From: Microbacterium sp. AK031
GTDB lineage: Bacteria > Actinomycetota > Actinomycetes > Actinomycetales > Microbacteriaceae
Direction: 5' to 3'
Assembly: GCF_024807145.1 (NCBI RefSeq)
Contig: NZ_JANUCA010000007.1
Location: forward strand, 124,001 to 188,000
Length of the DNA stretch: 64,000 nucleotides
Shown: one piece after another, positions 50,110 through 58,639 of the stretch
How the letters are laid out: each line of letters begins with the position of its first letter
Position numbering within the stretch: the stretch's first letter is position 1
Program-made: the position numbers and the translations under genes
Notes under the pieces: generated by a model
Told to the model about the DNA's origin: nothing
The model's database searches: none
The model's input: only the letters and a program-made list of their open reading frames with translations

Positions 50110-51072
50110 ATGGAGTGGATCGCGGACCCGACGGCGGCAGGCGGCTGGATCCGCGACCGCCTCGACGCCGACTGGTCGATGCACCACTTCGTGCCGCACG
50201 GCTCTCCGGCGTACGCGCGCATCTTCCATCCCACGGAGGTGCGGTCGCTGCCGGATCGACGTGTGCCGACGACGAATGAGTGGTCGCGGATGCCGGATGC
50301 CGAGCAGCAGCGCCTGGTGGAGATGCTCGTCGCCACGCCTGCCTCGTGGGCGGATGCCGCGGCGGCCTTCGGCACGACCATGCATGCGTTCGCGCAATGG
50401 CAGCGCCTCGTCCGAACGTCGAGCGACGGCGACTGGCACCCCAGCATCGCCCCCGACGGGAGGGAGTTCTCGTCACCGAACATGGGCTCCATCTCGCCCG
50501 AGCTGCTCGCTGCGATCGCCGGCCGCCTCATCGAACACACCACGACGCCGGATGCCGGATTCGTCGCCGTCTGGGAGGGCTGGGGCGGACTCGTCGGGGC
50601 ATACGGCAGCACAGGTCGCGGCTTCATCGAGTTCACCGACGAGACGCCGAAGCCGATGCGGTGGCGCAGTCTCCGCGGGAGCTTCGAGATGCCGTTCCGC
50701 CAGGCGAAGTGGCAGCCGGGCATTCTCTCCGACGACATCTCCAAGGGGCCGCGGTTCGAACTGCCCGATCGTGATCACGTGCTCTTCTCGGCGGCGCCGA
50801 CGATGTTCGCGGATCCGGAGTGGATCCTCGATGCGCCGTGGCGCGATCGTGAAGCCGAAAGTCACGGATTCTCGCCATCGGCACAGCATCCCAGCATCCT
50901 CTGGCCCGCAGACCGCGCCTGGGTGATGGCGAGCGAGATCGACTTCGACTCGACGATCGTCGCGGGTTCGGAAGAGCTGATCCGTGCGATCTGCACGGAT
51001 CCCGCGATCGAGGCTCTGCTGGTACCCGAGGGCGCGTCGTTGCACTGGGACGCCGACGAGATCAACCGCTGA
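50110..51072 (+). CDS. Soluble protein of unknown function
   Basis: A 320-residue protein, not assigned. It is Trp-rich and acidic without signal peptide or membrane segments. Notable stretches are 'LDADWSMHHFVPHGSPAYAR', 'FVAVWEGWGGLVGAYGSTGR' and the C-terminal 'LWPADRAWVMASEIDFDSTI', a pattern seen in actinobacterial proteins annotated only as hypothetical. The ATG at 50110 follows a -10-like TACCGT by 7 nt, so the mRNA is probably leaderless; the longer frame upstream is rejected. Confidence 0.7.
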   Translation: MEWIADPTAAGGWIRDRLDADWSMHHFVPHGSPAYARIFHPTEVRSLPDRRVPTTNEWSRMPDAEQQRLVEMLVATPASWADAAAAFGTTMHAFAQWQRLVRTSSDGDWHPSIAPDGREFSSPNMGSISPELLAAIAGRLIEHTTTPDAGFVAVWEGWGGLVGAYGSTGRGFIEFTDETPKPMRWRSLRGSFEMPFRQAKWQPGILSDDISKGPRFELPDRDHVLFSAAPTMFADPEWILDAPWRDREAESHGFSPSAQHPSILWPADRAWVMASEIDFDSTIVAGSEELIRAICTDPAIEALLVPEGASLHWDADEINR

Positions 51073-51112
51073 CTCCCCGCAACCGCTGCTGACGCCGCAA
51101 CCGCGCCACCCT

Positions 51113-51179
51113 CGAAACAGGTCGTGCGCGACGAAACAGGCCGTGGCACCACCTGTTTCGAGCGGCAAGGCCTGTTTCG
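51113..51179. repeat. 67-nt nested palindrome, copy A
   Basis: Four 9-nt blocks in the order CGAAACAGG, CGAAACAGG, CCTGTTTCG, CCTGTTTCG (51113, 51132, 51152, 51171) with spacers of 10, 11 and 10 nt. Outer blocks pair with each other and inner blocks likewise. A second copy with identical architecture lies at 57236-57302. The element is just past the 3' end of the nonulosonate operon. Confidence 0.85.
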
Positions 51180-51203
51180 GCGCGGGCTCGGACAGGCGCG
51201 GGC

Positions 51204-52601
51204 TCAGCGCCGCACGGGGTCCCGGTGCGGGGTCGGCTCGAGCGTGTAATCGGTCGTGGGGTCGGCCCAGGTGTCGGCGGTGGCGCGACCCCGGGCGCGG
51301 CGCATGCCGAGGATTCCCTGCACGAGCGGAGCGCCGACGCTGAGCGCGATGGCGCCCGCGAACGAGCGGTCCTCCGAGCCCAGCACGCTCTTGCGATGCC
51401 ATGCCGCATGGAGCGCGCCGCCACGACCCGTCGGAACGACCTTCGCTTGCAGGCGTCCCTCGCGGCGCAGCGCGACGAGCTCTTCGACGCATCGCCACCA
51501 GTTGGTGTCGGACTCCGGCTGGAAGTAGTTGTCGCGCTGCCAGCCGGCGAGCGGATGCCGGAACCGGCGCCCGATGACCTCCTCGGCCCCACCCAGCAGC
51601 CCGCTGCCCGTGAATACCGTGTTCAGCAGCGTCTTGTGCACGCCGAACGTGTCGAGCGCGATGACGGGAACGTTCTGCGCGAGCGCCTCGATCGCCGCGG
51701 TGGAGCTGACGGTCACCAGCCCTTCGGCACGGGTCAGCGCCGTCGACATCGGCTCGTGGGAGAGGACCATGTTGCGTGGACGCGCCGCCAGCAGATCGGT
51801 GTAGGCATCGCGTTCGAAGTGCGCCTCGGCCTCGCCGGGCCGCGAGCGCAGCTTGACGACGACGCGCTTGGTCGGGTCCGCATCGGCTGCACTGTGCAGC
51901 ATGTCGGCGATCTGCTCGCGCTCATGTCGCGCGGCCGGCACCAGTGCCTGAGCGGCGAACACGAGATCCGTGCCGCCGGGGCGGGCGAACGGAGCAGGAG
52001 CCAAGCGGCCGGCACGCGAGACACCACCCGCGACGGCACCGACCAGCTCGCGCTCCGCGACGCGAGCAGGTCCTGCAGTGACAGCATCCGGAGCCGTCCG
52101 CGCGAAAGGCAGCGTCGCCAGCGCGGTCGGCACCTGCATGCCGATGCGGCGGCCCAGTTCGGCGAAGGCCCGCTCCTCGCGGTGCGAGTGCACGACCATC
52201 AGGTCGCTCTCGCGTCGGTACTCGAGCGCGCCGCGCTGTGCGGGGATCGACATGCCGGGCAGTCCGCTCACCACGACCGGTCTGCGCGCCAGCCGGTCGA
52301 TCTGGCGCGCCATCAGTCGCACGAACGGTCCCCGTCCGGAGAGCACGACGACGTCGGGCTGGTGGCCAGTCAGCCACCCGCGCACCTCGTCGAAGCCGAG
52401 ACGGGTGACGTCGGCATCCGCGAAGCTCGTCCCCGCGAGGGCCGTACGCTCCTGTTCCGCACTGACGGTGAGCGGCGTGCGCACCAGCAGCATGTGGCGG
52501 CGGATGCCGGTGATGCCCGACAGCAGCGACGCCGACCATTTCACGAACGAGTCGGCATCCGCGATCGCGACGACGCGGAGTTCCAGCGTGCTGGTGATCA
52601 T
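51204..52601 (-). CDS. Putative glycosyltransferase of the nonulosonate cluster (DUF6716-like)
   Basis: A 465-residue protein with the outline of a GT-B transferase. N-terminal 'LELRVVAIADADSFVKWSAS' and 'PDVVVLSGRGPFVRLMARQI' are followed by a C-terminal domain with 'EGLVTVSSTAAIEALAQNVP', which resembles the nucleotide-sugar site of polysialyltransferase-like and capsule transferases. It overlaps the NeuB gene by 4 nt and is the last gene of the operon. The start at 52601 is fixed by that overlap. Acceptor and donor are unknown. Confidence 0.7.
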   Translation of the reverse strand: MITSTLELRVVAIADADSFVKWSASLLSGITGIRRHMLLVRTPLTVSAEQERTALAGTSFADADVTRLGFDEVRGWLTGHQPDVVVLSGRGPFVRLMARQIDRLARRPVVVSGLPGMSIPAQRGALEYRRESDLMVVHSHREERAFAELGRRIGMQVPTALATLPFARTAPDAVTAGPARVAERELVGAVAGGVSRAGRLAPAPFARPGGTDLVFAAQALVPAARHEREQIADMLHSAADADPTKRVVVKLRSRPGEAEAHFERDAYTDLLAARPRNMVLSHEPMSTALTRAEGLVTVSSTAAIEALAQNVPVIALDTFGVHKTLLNTVFTGSGLLGGAEEVIGRRFRHPLAGWQRDNYFQPESDTNWWRCVEELVALRREGRLQAKVVPTGRGGALHAAWHRKSVLGSEDRSFAGAIALSVGAPLVQGILGMRRARGRATADTWADPTTDYTLEPTPHRDPVRR

Positions 52602-53476
52602 GCTCCTGCCGGAACGCGACGCAGCTTCGCCATCGGGGCCTGCTCGCCGGGGAAGACGCGCTTGACGCCGTCGCCGAGCGCGGTCTCGATCACCCGGATG
52701 TCGCGCACGAGGTGCGAGAGACCTGTCGGCTCGAGCGATGCGGCGTGATCGGAACCCCACATGGTGCGATCCAGCGTGATGTGCCGCTCGACGGCGACCG
52801 CGCCGAGTGCGACGGCCGCGAGCGAGATCTGCAGACCGCGCTCGTGCCCCGAGTAGCCGATCGGCACACCGGGGTAGCGGTCACGGAGCGTCGTGATGAC
52901 GCGGAGGTTGGCCTCTTCCGGCTCCATCGGGTACGTCGACGTCGCGTGCATGAGCACGACCCGGTCGGTGCCGAGGGTCTCGAGCGCGCGATCGATCTGC
53001 TCGATGGTCGACATGCCCGATGAGAGGATGATGGGCTTGCCCGTCTCGCGCAGGGCGGTCAGCAGCTCGAGGTCGGTGACGCTGGCCGAGGCGACCTTGT
53101 GCGCGACGACGTTGAGCTTCTCGAGGAAGGCGACACTGGGCACATCCCACGGGGAAGCGAACCAGTCGAGTCCTCGCAGCGTAGCGTGGTCGCCGACCTC
53201 GACGTACTCGTCCTCGCCGAACTCGACGCGACGGCGATAGTCGAGGTAGGTCATCGTGCCCCACGGCGTCTCGCGAGGGACGTCGCGCATGTGCTCAGGC
53301 GTGGAGATCTCGGGGGTGCGCTTCTGGAACTTCACGGCATCCGCGCCGGCATCCGCCGCGACGTCGATGAGGCGCTTGGCGATGTCCACGTCACCGTTGT
53401 GGTTCAGGCCGATCTCAGCGATGACGTAGGCGGGTCGACCGCCCCCGATGACGCGTGATCCGATGCTGACAGTCAT
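52598..53476 (-). CDS. neuB: Nonulosonic acid (phosphate) synthase, NeuB family
   Basis: A 292-residue PEP-condensing aldolase making a nine-carbon keto acid. 'YVIAEIGLNHNGDVDIAKRL', 'AVKFQKR', 'KPIILSSGMSTIEQI' and 'YPGVPIGYSGHERGLQIS' are family hallmarks. The C-terminal SAF (antifreeze-like) domain of ordinary NeuB (about 60 residues) is absent. With the HAD phosphatase domain encoded next door, the likely product is a 9-phosphate, for example Kdn-9-P from mannose-6-P. The start at 53476 follows GGAGGACC. Confidence 0.85.
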   Translation of the reverse strand: MTVSIGSRVIGGGRPAYVIAEIGLNHNGDVDIAKRLIDVAADAGADAVKFQKRTPEISTPEHMRDVPRETPWGTMTYLDYRRRVEFGEDEYVEVGDHATLRGLDWFASPWDVPSVAFLEKLNVVAHKVASASVTDLELLTALRETGKPIILSSGMSTIEQIDRALETLGTDRVVLMHATSTYPMEPEEANLRVITTLRDRYPGVPIGYSGHERGLQISLAAVALGAVAVERHITLDRTMWGSDHAASLEPTGLSHLVRDIRVIETALGDGVKRVFPGEQAPMAKLRRVPAGA

Positions 53477-53496
53477 GGTGGTCCTCCAGTCGTCGT

Positions 53497-53548
53497 ACCC
53501 CTCATTCCTGAGTACGCCGCGACTGTGAACACCGCGCGAATGAGGGGT
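53497..53548 (-). promoter_or_regulatory. Intra-operon hairpin between the CMP-transferase and neuB genes
   Basis: ACCCCTCATTC (53497-53507) and GAATGAGGGGT (53538-53548) are perfect 11-bp inverted repeats spaced by 30 nt, filling the only sizeable gap in the operon and touching the upstream stop codon. It may attenuate or stabilise part of the transcript. Confidence 0.5.
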
Positions 53549-54741
53549 TACCGGTGTCGGTCGGCTGTCAGAACGCGCTCGATGAGCTCGCGCACCGCGC
53601 CCTGTCCGCCCGACTTGTCGAGCACGACCCTGGCGGCAGCACGCACCTCCGGATGCGCGTTCGCGACGGCCACCGGCCACCCGACGATGCGCATGGCGGG
53701 CAGGTCGTTGACGTCGTTGCCGAGATAGGCGATGTCTGCAAGGGCGATGCCGTTCTCCACCGCCCATGCGGAGAGCGCCTCCTCCTTGTCGTCGATGCCG
53801 TGCCGCACCGCAACGCGAAGCTTGTCGGCCCTGGCCCGCACGACCTGATTGACCTCGGTGGAGAGGATGAGCATCGGGATGCCGGCGCGCCTGAGCCGCG
53901 CGACCCCCATGCCGTCCTCTCTGCTGACCCTCACCTGCTCACGCCCTTCGGCATCGACCAGAGCGGTGTCGTCCGTGTGCACACCGTCGAAGTCGGTGAC
54001 GACGGCCTTCACGTCGATGCTCTCGGGCTGGTCCATGAGGGGGGCAAGAGCGGATGCCACGGCGGCATGCTGCTCGTCGTCGATCTCGACCGCGCTCAAC
54101 TCCGGAACCTCGACGATCCCCACCCGGCCGAAGAAGCGGTGCCCTCCTCGGCGGAAGCCGTCGGCCCGGAACACGTAGAACGCGCCGGTCTCGAGGTAGT
54201 GCGGCTCGCGGTCCTGGCGGCGGGGGCGGCGGGCGGCATCGTGGTTGATCGCGGCTGCTGCCTGGTCGTCGTCGCGCCGCCACAGGAATCCATACGTCTC
54301 GTGCGCGGAGAACATGCTGTCGTATCGGCCCGAGCGCACCTCGTCGACGGCCGCGTCGATACGGTCACTGGGGATGAACGGCGACGTCGCCTGGATGAAG
54401 ACGACGATCTCCACGGTCTCTCCTGCCGATTCGAGGGCATCGAGGGCGTGCAGCACGGCGCTCTCGGAGGAGGCGGTGTCCCCGGAGATCTCGTCCGGTC
54501 GACGGATGGCCCGTGCCCCGGCCGCGACACTGAGTTCTGCGATCTCGTCATCGTCGGTGGAGACGACGACGAGATCGACGTGTTCGGCAGCAGCGGCGGC
54601 TCGCACCGCACGCTGGATGAGCGGGACGCCTCCGATCCGTCGAAGGTTCTTGCGCGGCACGCCCTTCGACCCGCCGCGCGCGGGGATCACCGCGACAGTC
54701 AGGCCGCGTGCGCGCTGGTCATCATCGATGAGCTCGCTCAT
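53548..54741 (-). CDS. neuA: CMP-nonulosonate cytidylyltransferase fused to HAD phosphatase
   Basis: A 397-residue fusion. Residues 1-225 are a CMP-sialic/nonulosonic acid synthetase with 'VAVIPARGGSKGVPRKNLRR' (nucleotide-binding loop) and 'FIQATSPFIPSDRIDAAVDE'. Residues 235-397 are a KdsC-like HAD phosphatase with 'VVTDFDGVHTDD' (nucleophile Asp), 'LILSTEVNQVV' and 'IAYLGNDVNDLPAM'. One polypeptide can thus remove the 9-phosphate and activate the sugar with CMP. The ATG at 54741 overlaps the upstream stop by ATGA; a second in-frame ATG is 7 codons earlier. Confidence 0.88.
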   Translation of the reverse strand: MSELIDDDQRARGLTVAVIPARGGSKGVPRKNLRRIGGVPLIQRAVRAAAAAEHVDLVVVSTDDDEIAELSVAAGARAIRRPDEISGDTASSESAVLHALDALESAGETVEIVVFIQATSPFIPSDRIDAAVDEVRSGRYDSMFSAHETYGFLWRRDDDQAAAAINHDAARRPRRQDREPHYLETGAFYVFRADGFRRGGHRFFGRVGIVEVPELSAVEIDDEQHAAVASALAPLMDQPESIDVKAVVTDFDGVHTDDTALVDAEGREQVRVSREDGMGVARLRRAGIPMLILSTEVNQVVRARADKLRVAVRHGIDDKEEALSAWAVENGIALADIAYLGNDVNDLPAMRIVGWPVAVANAHPEVRAAARVVLDKSGGQGAVRELIERVLTADRHR

Positions 54742-56159
54742 AGCCCGCGCGCCACCTTCCATACTCGTGCGGCGCGTCGACGCGCACCTCTGAGGGTCAA
54801 CCGGATCTCCTCGGCCCTGCCCACTCCCCCCACCGACCGCAGTGCGCGACGCACGATCGGCTCGACAGGAGCGCCGGGGAGGCGGAGTTCGACGAGACGC
54901 CGGAGATCGAAGTAGCGATCCCTCTCGGCGGGATCGAATCGGTCGAGCAGTTCTTCCGCCCGCGGTCGCAGGTGCGCGGCGATCTTCGGCTGCATCGCAT
55001 ATCCCACGGCATCGATGAGCAACTGCAGTTGCGCCGGGTCGCGGTATCGGCCGTCAGTGCGGGTCAGCGCATCGACGATCGTGGCCGGTACGCGGTTGCT
55101 GTTCCCGTAGGGGGTGAGCCTGCGCAGCACGGTCTGCGTGCCGGACGACGCGATCGGGCGGTCGAACAGTGTCTGCACCGTGGGGAGGGCGGTCGAGAAC
55201 CCGGCGACGACGCCGTCGACGTCTAGTCGCTCTGCGACGAGCTCAGCCGACTCGACGCCCCGGTACTCGACGAACTCCGCCCCGTGTGCCTCTGCGCGTT
55301 CCCGCACGGCGTCGGTGACCAGCGGAGGCGCAGACGGATGCGGCTTGAAGACGATGCGCCGCGGGTTCCACGCCGCGGCGCGATTGATCATGTCACCCTG
55401 CATGGCGATCTCCTCCGCGGCCGAGACCAGCCCCAGCGCGGACAGATACTGGCCGAGCACGAGCACGGTCGGCGTGCCGTCGGCGAGCGCGTCGAGCTGC
55501 GGGTCGGCGGCGGCGGTCTCCTGCAGCACCCTGCGGAACGCGGCCGGCGGTACCGGCATCCGCTGTGCGCCGTCATCGCGAGACCGAGCCTGCGGCATGA
55601 GACTTAGGCTGCCTGGCTCGGTCTCGCGCGGCAGGGTCGGTCTCGCACCGCCGAGCACGAGCGGCTCCACACCGGGCACGACGTCGGCGTAGACGACGCG
55701 GCCGACCCGTTCGACGACGGTGCGCGGCAGCTTCACGCGCATCGGCGAGTAGGTCATCAGGCCGTCGCCGATGATCGTGATGCGCGCGTTCGGAAACAGC
55801 GACAGCAGGGTGCGCGCCGGGGCGACCTGCGGGCTCTGCACGAACAGCTCCAGGTCGTCGTCGAGGTTCCAGGCACGCGAGAGAAGGCGCTTCAGGATGG
55901 GGAAGTCAGCCGCCACGGGATGCCAGGAACTCGGATGCAGCGGCGAGAGGATCTCGTCGAGCGGCTCGATGCGATCGAAGCGCGCACACAGCGACCGGAG
56001 GTTGGGCTGCTCGTGGATCGCGAGGCTCGTCTCCGGTATCCGTGCGGAGTTCACGGGCACGAGCACCCGCTCCTCACCCGCCTCGATGAGTCCCTCGTCG
56101 AGTGCGGCCGAAGCTGTGGTGAGTCCGTACGCGCTGTGCAGAATGAAGAGCTGGGTCAT
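54738..56159 (-). CDS. Polysialyltransferase-family glycosyltransferase
   Basis: A 473-residue protein of the alpha-2,8-polysialyltransferase (POLYST) type. It opens with 'QLFILHSAYGLTTASAALDE', and the CMP-sugar-binding motifs are 'ARITIIGDGLMTYSPMR' and 'RRIVFKPHPSAPP' (HP motif) followed by 'VAGFSTALPTVQTLF' (Ser-Thr motif). It would polymerise the CMP-activated nonulosonic acid. It overlaps genes on both sides by ATGA. Confidence 0.82.
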   Translation of the reverse strand: MTQLFILHSAYGLTTASAALDEGLIEAGEERVLVPVNSARIPETSLAIHEQPNLRSLCARFDRIEPLDEILSPLHPSSWHPVAADFPILKRLLSRAWNLDDDLELFVQSPQVAPARTLLSLFPNARITIIGDGLMTYSPMRVKLPRTVVERVGRVVYADVVPGVEPLVLGGARPTLPRETEPGSLSLMPQARSRDDGAQRMPVPPAAFRRVLQETAAADPQLDALADGTPTVLVLGQYLSALGLVSAAEEIAMQGDMINRAAAWNPRRIVFKPHPSAPPLVTDAVRERAEAHGAEFVEYRGVESAELVAERLDVDGVVAGFSTALPTVQTLFDRPIASSGTQTVLRRLTPYGNSNRVPATIVDALTRTDGRYRDPAQLQLLIDAVGYAMQPKIAAHLRPRAEELLDRFDPAERDRYFDLRRLVELRLPGAPVEPIVRRALRSVGGVGRAEEIRLTLRGARRRAARVWKVARGL

Positions 56160-57136
56160 CTCGCGTGTCCCGCCTCACGCAGGGTCCGCGCGAGCACACG
56201 TCGCTTGGATCCTTCCAGCCGCCCTAGAGCGCGCGCGACGTCGGCGGGAGGAAGAGTGGCGAGCAGGTCGCGGATACTGCCGCGCATCTCGCGCCGCAGC
56301 GGGGGCGCCATGCGCCTGGACCGCACGAAGTGATGCGAACTCAGCGCGAGCCCCGTGCGCACCACCTTCGGCATGAAGCGCTGCGCCTCGGCATCCTGCT
56401 CCACGATCTCCACCACCTGCGCGAGCGCACGCGGAAAGTCGAGCTGGCGCCGGTCCCGCACCTGGGTGAGCGAAGTCGCGATGCCGCGCCGGTAGAGCAT
56501 CGCCGGGGCATCGACGGCCGCGAATGACGACGCCTGCAGGTGCAGTCGCCAGATCCATGGCCGGTCCTCTGCGGTGAAGAGCCCTTCCGGGAAGGCGGCG
56601 AGCCCCTGGTCGATGATGCGCCGGTGGAAGATGCCGGCCCAGGCGTACGGGTAGTCGACCATCGTCGTGTCGTCGGACGGCAGGATCGCGTCGCGAGGGG
56701 ATGCGACGACCCCGCGCCAGGCGAAGGGGGCCCGCACGGTCTTGCGCGCAGAGCCGGTGACGCGCACGTGGTCGGTGCGGAGGAAGTCGCATCCGAGTTC
56801 GCGCAGCCGTGCGGCGAGCACCTGCAGCCGGCGCGGCTGCATCCAGTCGTCACCGTCGATGAAGCAGAACGCGTCGCCTTCGACATGAGCGAGGCCCTGG
56901 TTGCGCGCACTCGCCAGCCCGACAGGTCGGGGGTTGACGAGCACCTCGGCGTGCGCGAAGCGTTCTGCGTAGCCGCGCATCTGATCGCCCGTGCCGTCGC
57001 TCGAGCCGTCATCCACCGCGACGAGCTTCAGCGCGGCCGGATCGTCGAACTGCCGCAGCAGCGTCTCAAGAGTCGTGCCGATGTAGGGCGCAGCATCCTT
57101 CGCGGGAAGGATGACGGTGACGAGCGGTGTGCGCAC
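56156..57136 (-). CDS. Family 2 glycosyltransferase
   Basis: A 326-residue GT-A transferase: 'VTVILPAKDAAPYIGTTLET', 'LVAVDDGSSDGTGDQMRGYA', 'ASARNQGLAHVEGDAFCFID' and the DxD in 'FIDGDDWMQ'. The GTG at 57136 is chosen because the GT2 fold begins three residues later and GGGAG lies 4 nt upstream; the much longer frame runs through the palindromic repeat. It is the first gene of the five-gene operon and probably adds the primer or a side sugar. Confidence 0.85.
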   Translation of the reverse strand: MRTPLVTVILPAKDAAPYIGTTLETLLRQFDDPAALKLVAVDDGSSDGTGDQMRGYAERFAHAEVLVNPRPVGLASARNQGLAHVEGDAFCFIDGDDWMQPRRLQVLAARLRELGCDFLRTDHVRVTGSARKTVRAPFAWRGVVASPRDAILPSDDTTMVDYPYAWAGIFHRRIIDQGLAAFPEGLFTAEDRPWIWRLHLQASSFAAVDAPAMLYRRGIATSLTQVRDRRQLDFPRALAQVVEIVEQDAEAQRFMPKVVRTGLALSSHHFVRSRRMAPPLRREMRGSIRDLLATLPPADVARALGRLEGSKRRVLARTLREAGHAR

Positions 57137-57235
57137 AGGTCTCCCGGTGGGTCGGTGGCGTCCGGAATGGTCGCACCCGCACCTTGCCGCCCGGTGGCGC
57201 CGCGGTGAACGGCGGGTATCTCTCGAACCGCCGGG

Positions 57236-57302
57236 CGAAACAGGACTTCCCGCGCGAGACAGGACGTGGCACGCCCTGTCTCGTACGACAAGACCTGTTT
57301 CG
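57236..57302. repeat. 67-nt nested palindrome, copy B
   Basis: Same 9-10-9-11-9-10-9 architecture as copy A. Outer blocks are CGAAACAGG (57236) and CCTGTTTCG (57294), and inner blocks are CGAGACAGG (57255) and CCTGTCTCG (57275). Relative to copy A both inner blocks changed together, so pairing is kept. It lies just upstream of the nonulosonate operon, whose 3' end holds copy A. Confidence 0.85.
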
Positions 57303-57314
57303 AGCGGAAGGCCC

Positions 57315-57428
57315 TCAGCGCGCGATCGGCGGCACGGTCGACCAGGACGCACGGTCTTCCGCGGTTGGTGCGGCGGGAATGCGGCCCTTGCCGTCTGACT
57401 CCGGGATCGCGGCGAGCAGCGTGTTCAC
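57315..57428 (-). other. Possible 37-residue ORF in the gap before the operon
   Basis: The 353-nt gap 57137-57489 holds repeat copy B and this frame: a GTG at 57428 encodes 'LLAAIPESDGKGRIPAAPTA' and runs to TGA at 57317-57315. The composition is protein-like and it could be a small gene or the tail of a lost one. No family is recognised. Confidence 0.3.
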
Positions 57429-57489
57429 CCCTCGATTATCGCGAGCGCATGTCGCCGCGTTTCCACGCGACCCGGGTTAGCGTAGGCGT

Positions 57490-58632
57490 GTGAGCATGCC
57501 CCCTCCGCAACCGCTGACCTTCGACGCCCGCGCCCTCACCGAGCCGGTCGATGCGAAAGCCGTGAGCGCGTTCGCCGCGGAGATGAAGGCTCGTCGCCGT
57601 GGATCGGTCCAGGCATCGACCGTGATCGCGATAGTGATCGCGATCATCGCCGTGCTCGTCATGGTGCCGATGATGTTCGTGCTCATGGTCACGCTGGCCA
57701 CCGGCCGCGATTCCCTCATCGCCATGCTTCCGCTGCTGCTCATCGCGCTCGTGGCGCTCGGAATCGGGATCGCGGCGTGGTCGTCCGTTCGGCGTCGGCG
57801 CGTCGAGAGGTACCGGCTCAGTCGCTTCGCCGCGGCGAACCACATGACCTACGAGGATCAAGTCGACGACCCGCCGCTCCCCGGAATGATCTTCACTCTC
57901 GGCCGCTCGCGCAAGGCGGAGCAGCTCGTCCGCGGTCACTCACCCCGATTCGTGGAGTTCGGCAACTACCAGTACACGACGGGCTCGGGGAAGAACTCGA
58001 CGACGCACAAGTGGGGCTACGTCGCCGTCAAGCTCGACGTGCCGCTGCCGAACATCGTGCTCGATGCCCTCGGCAACAATGCACTGTTCGGCACGAACCT
58101 GCCGGCGTCGTTCCACAAGGAGCAGCGGCTCTCTCTCGAGGGCGACTTCGACAAGTACTTCACCCTGTACTGCCCGGCCGGCTACGAGCAGGACGCCCTG
58201 TACCTGTTCACGCCCGACATCATGGCGCGCTTCATCGACAACGCCGCGCAGCTCGATATCGAGATCGTCGATGACTGGCTGTTCCTCTACACGAAGCGCG
58301 AGGCGTCGACGCTCGATCCGAACACCTGGGCGTGGCTGTTCGGCGCCGTCGGGGCCCTAATCACGAAGTTCGACCAGTGGGCGAGGTGGCGCGATGACCG
58401 CCTGCTCACAGAACAGGGTCGCACGTACTCGCACGCGCAGGCGGCGGCTCCTCCTCCTGGACATGCGCCGGCTGCGCCGTCTCTGCCGTTCGCCGCTCCG
58501 GTGGGGATGCTGACGCCGCCGCCCGGTGTCGCACAACAGGGGCGACGGCTGAAGCGCAGCGGGCGCTGGGTGCCGATCGTGATCGTGGCGGTCTTCGCGA
58601 TCGGCTGGTTCTGGACCCGAACCCTGTCCTGA
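57490..58632 (+). CDS. Membrane protein of unknown function (DUF3137-like outline)
   Basis: A 380-residue protein. Two hydrophobic segments lie at about 45-70 and 77-98, a large soluble domain follows ('RFVEFGNYQYTTGSGKNSTT', 'KYFTLYCPAGYEQDALYLFT'), then a Pro/Ala-rich linker and a C-terminal hydrophobic end ('WVPIVIVAVFAIGWFWTRTL'). The soluble part resembles membrane proteins with a DUF3137-type domain, but I am not sure. The GTG at 57490 follows TAGCGT by 6 nt, suggesting a leaderless mRNA. Confidence 0.65.
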   Translation: MSMPPPQPLTFDARALTEPVDAKAVSAFAAEMKARRRGSVQASTVIAIVIAIIAVLVMVPMMFVLMVTLATGRDSLIAMLPLLLIALVALGIGIAAWSSVRRRRVERYRLSRFAAANHMTYEDQVDDPPLPGMIFTLGRSRKAEQLVRGHSPRFVEFGNYQYTTGSGKNSTTHKWGYVAVKLDVPLPNIVLDALGNNALFGTNLPASFHKEQRLSLEGDFDKYFTLYCPAGYEQDALYLFTPDIMARFIDNAAQLDIEIVDDWLFLYTKREASTLDPNTWAWLFGAVGALITKFDQWARWRDDRLLTEQGRTYSHAQAAAPPPGHAPAAPSLPFAAPVGMLTPPPGVAQQGRRLKRSGRWVPIVIVAVFAIGWFWTRTLS

Positions 58633-58639
58633 TCGCCTG

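Noticed and set aside
51113-57302. Insertion sequence or prophage ends around the nonulosonate operon
   Set aside because: No transposase, integrase or target duplication was seen; the palindromes are reported only as a repeat family.
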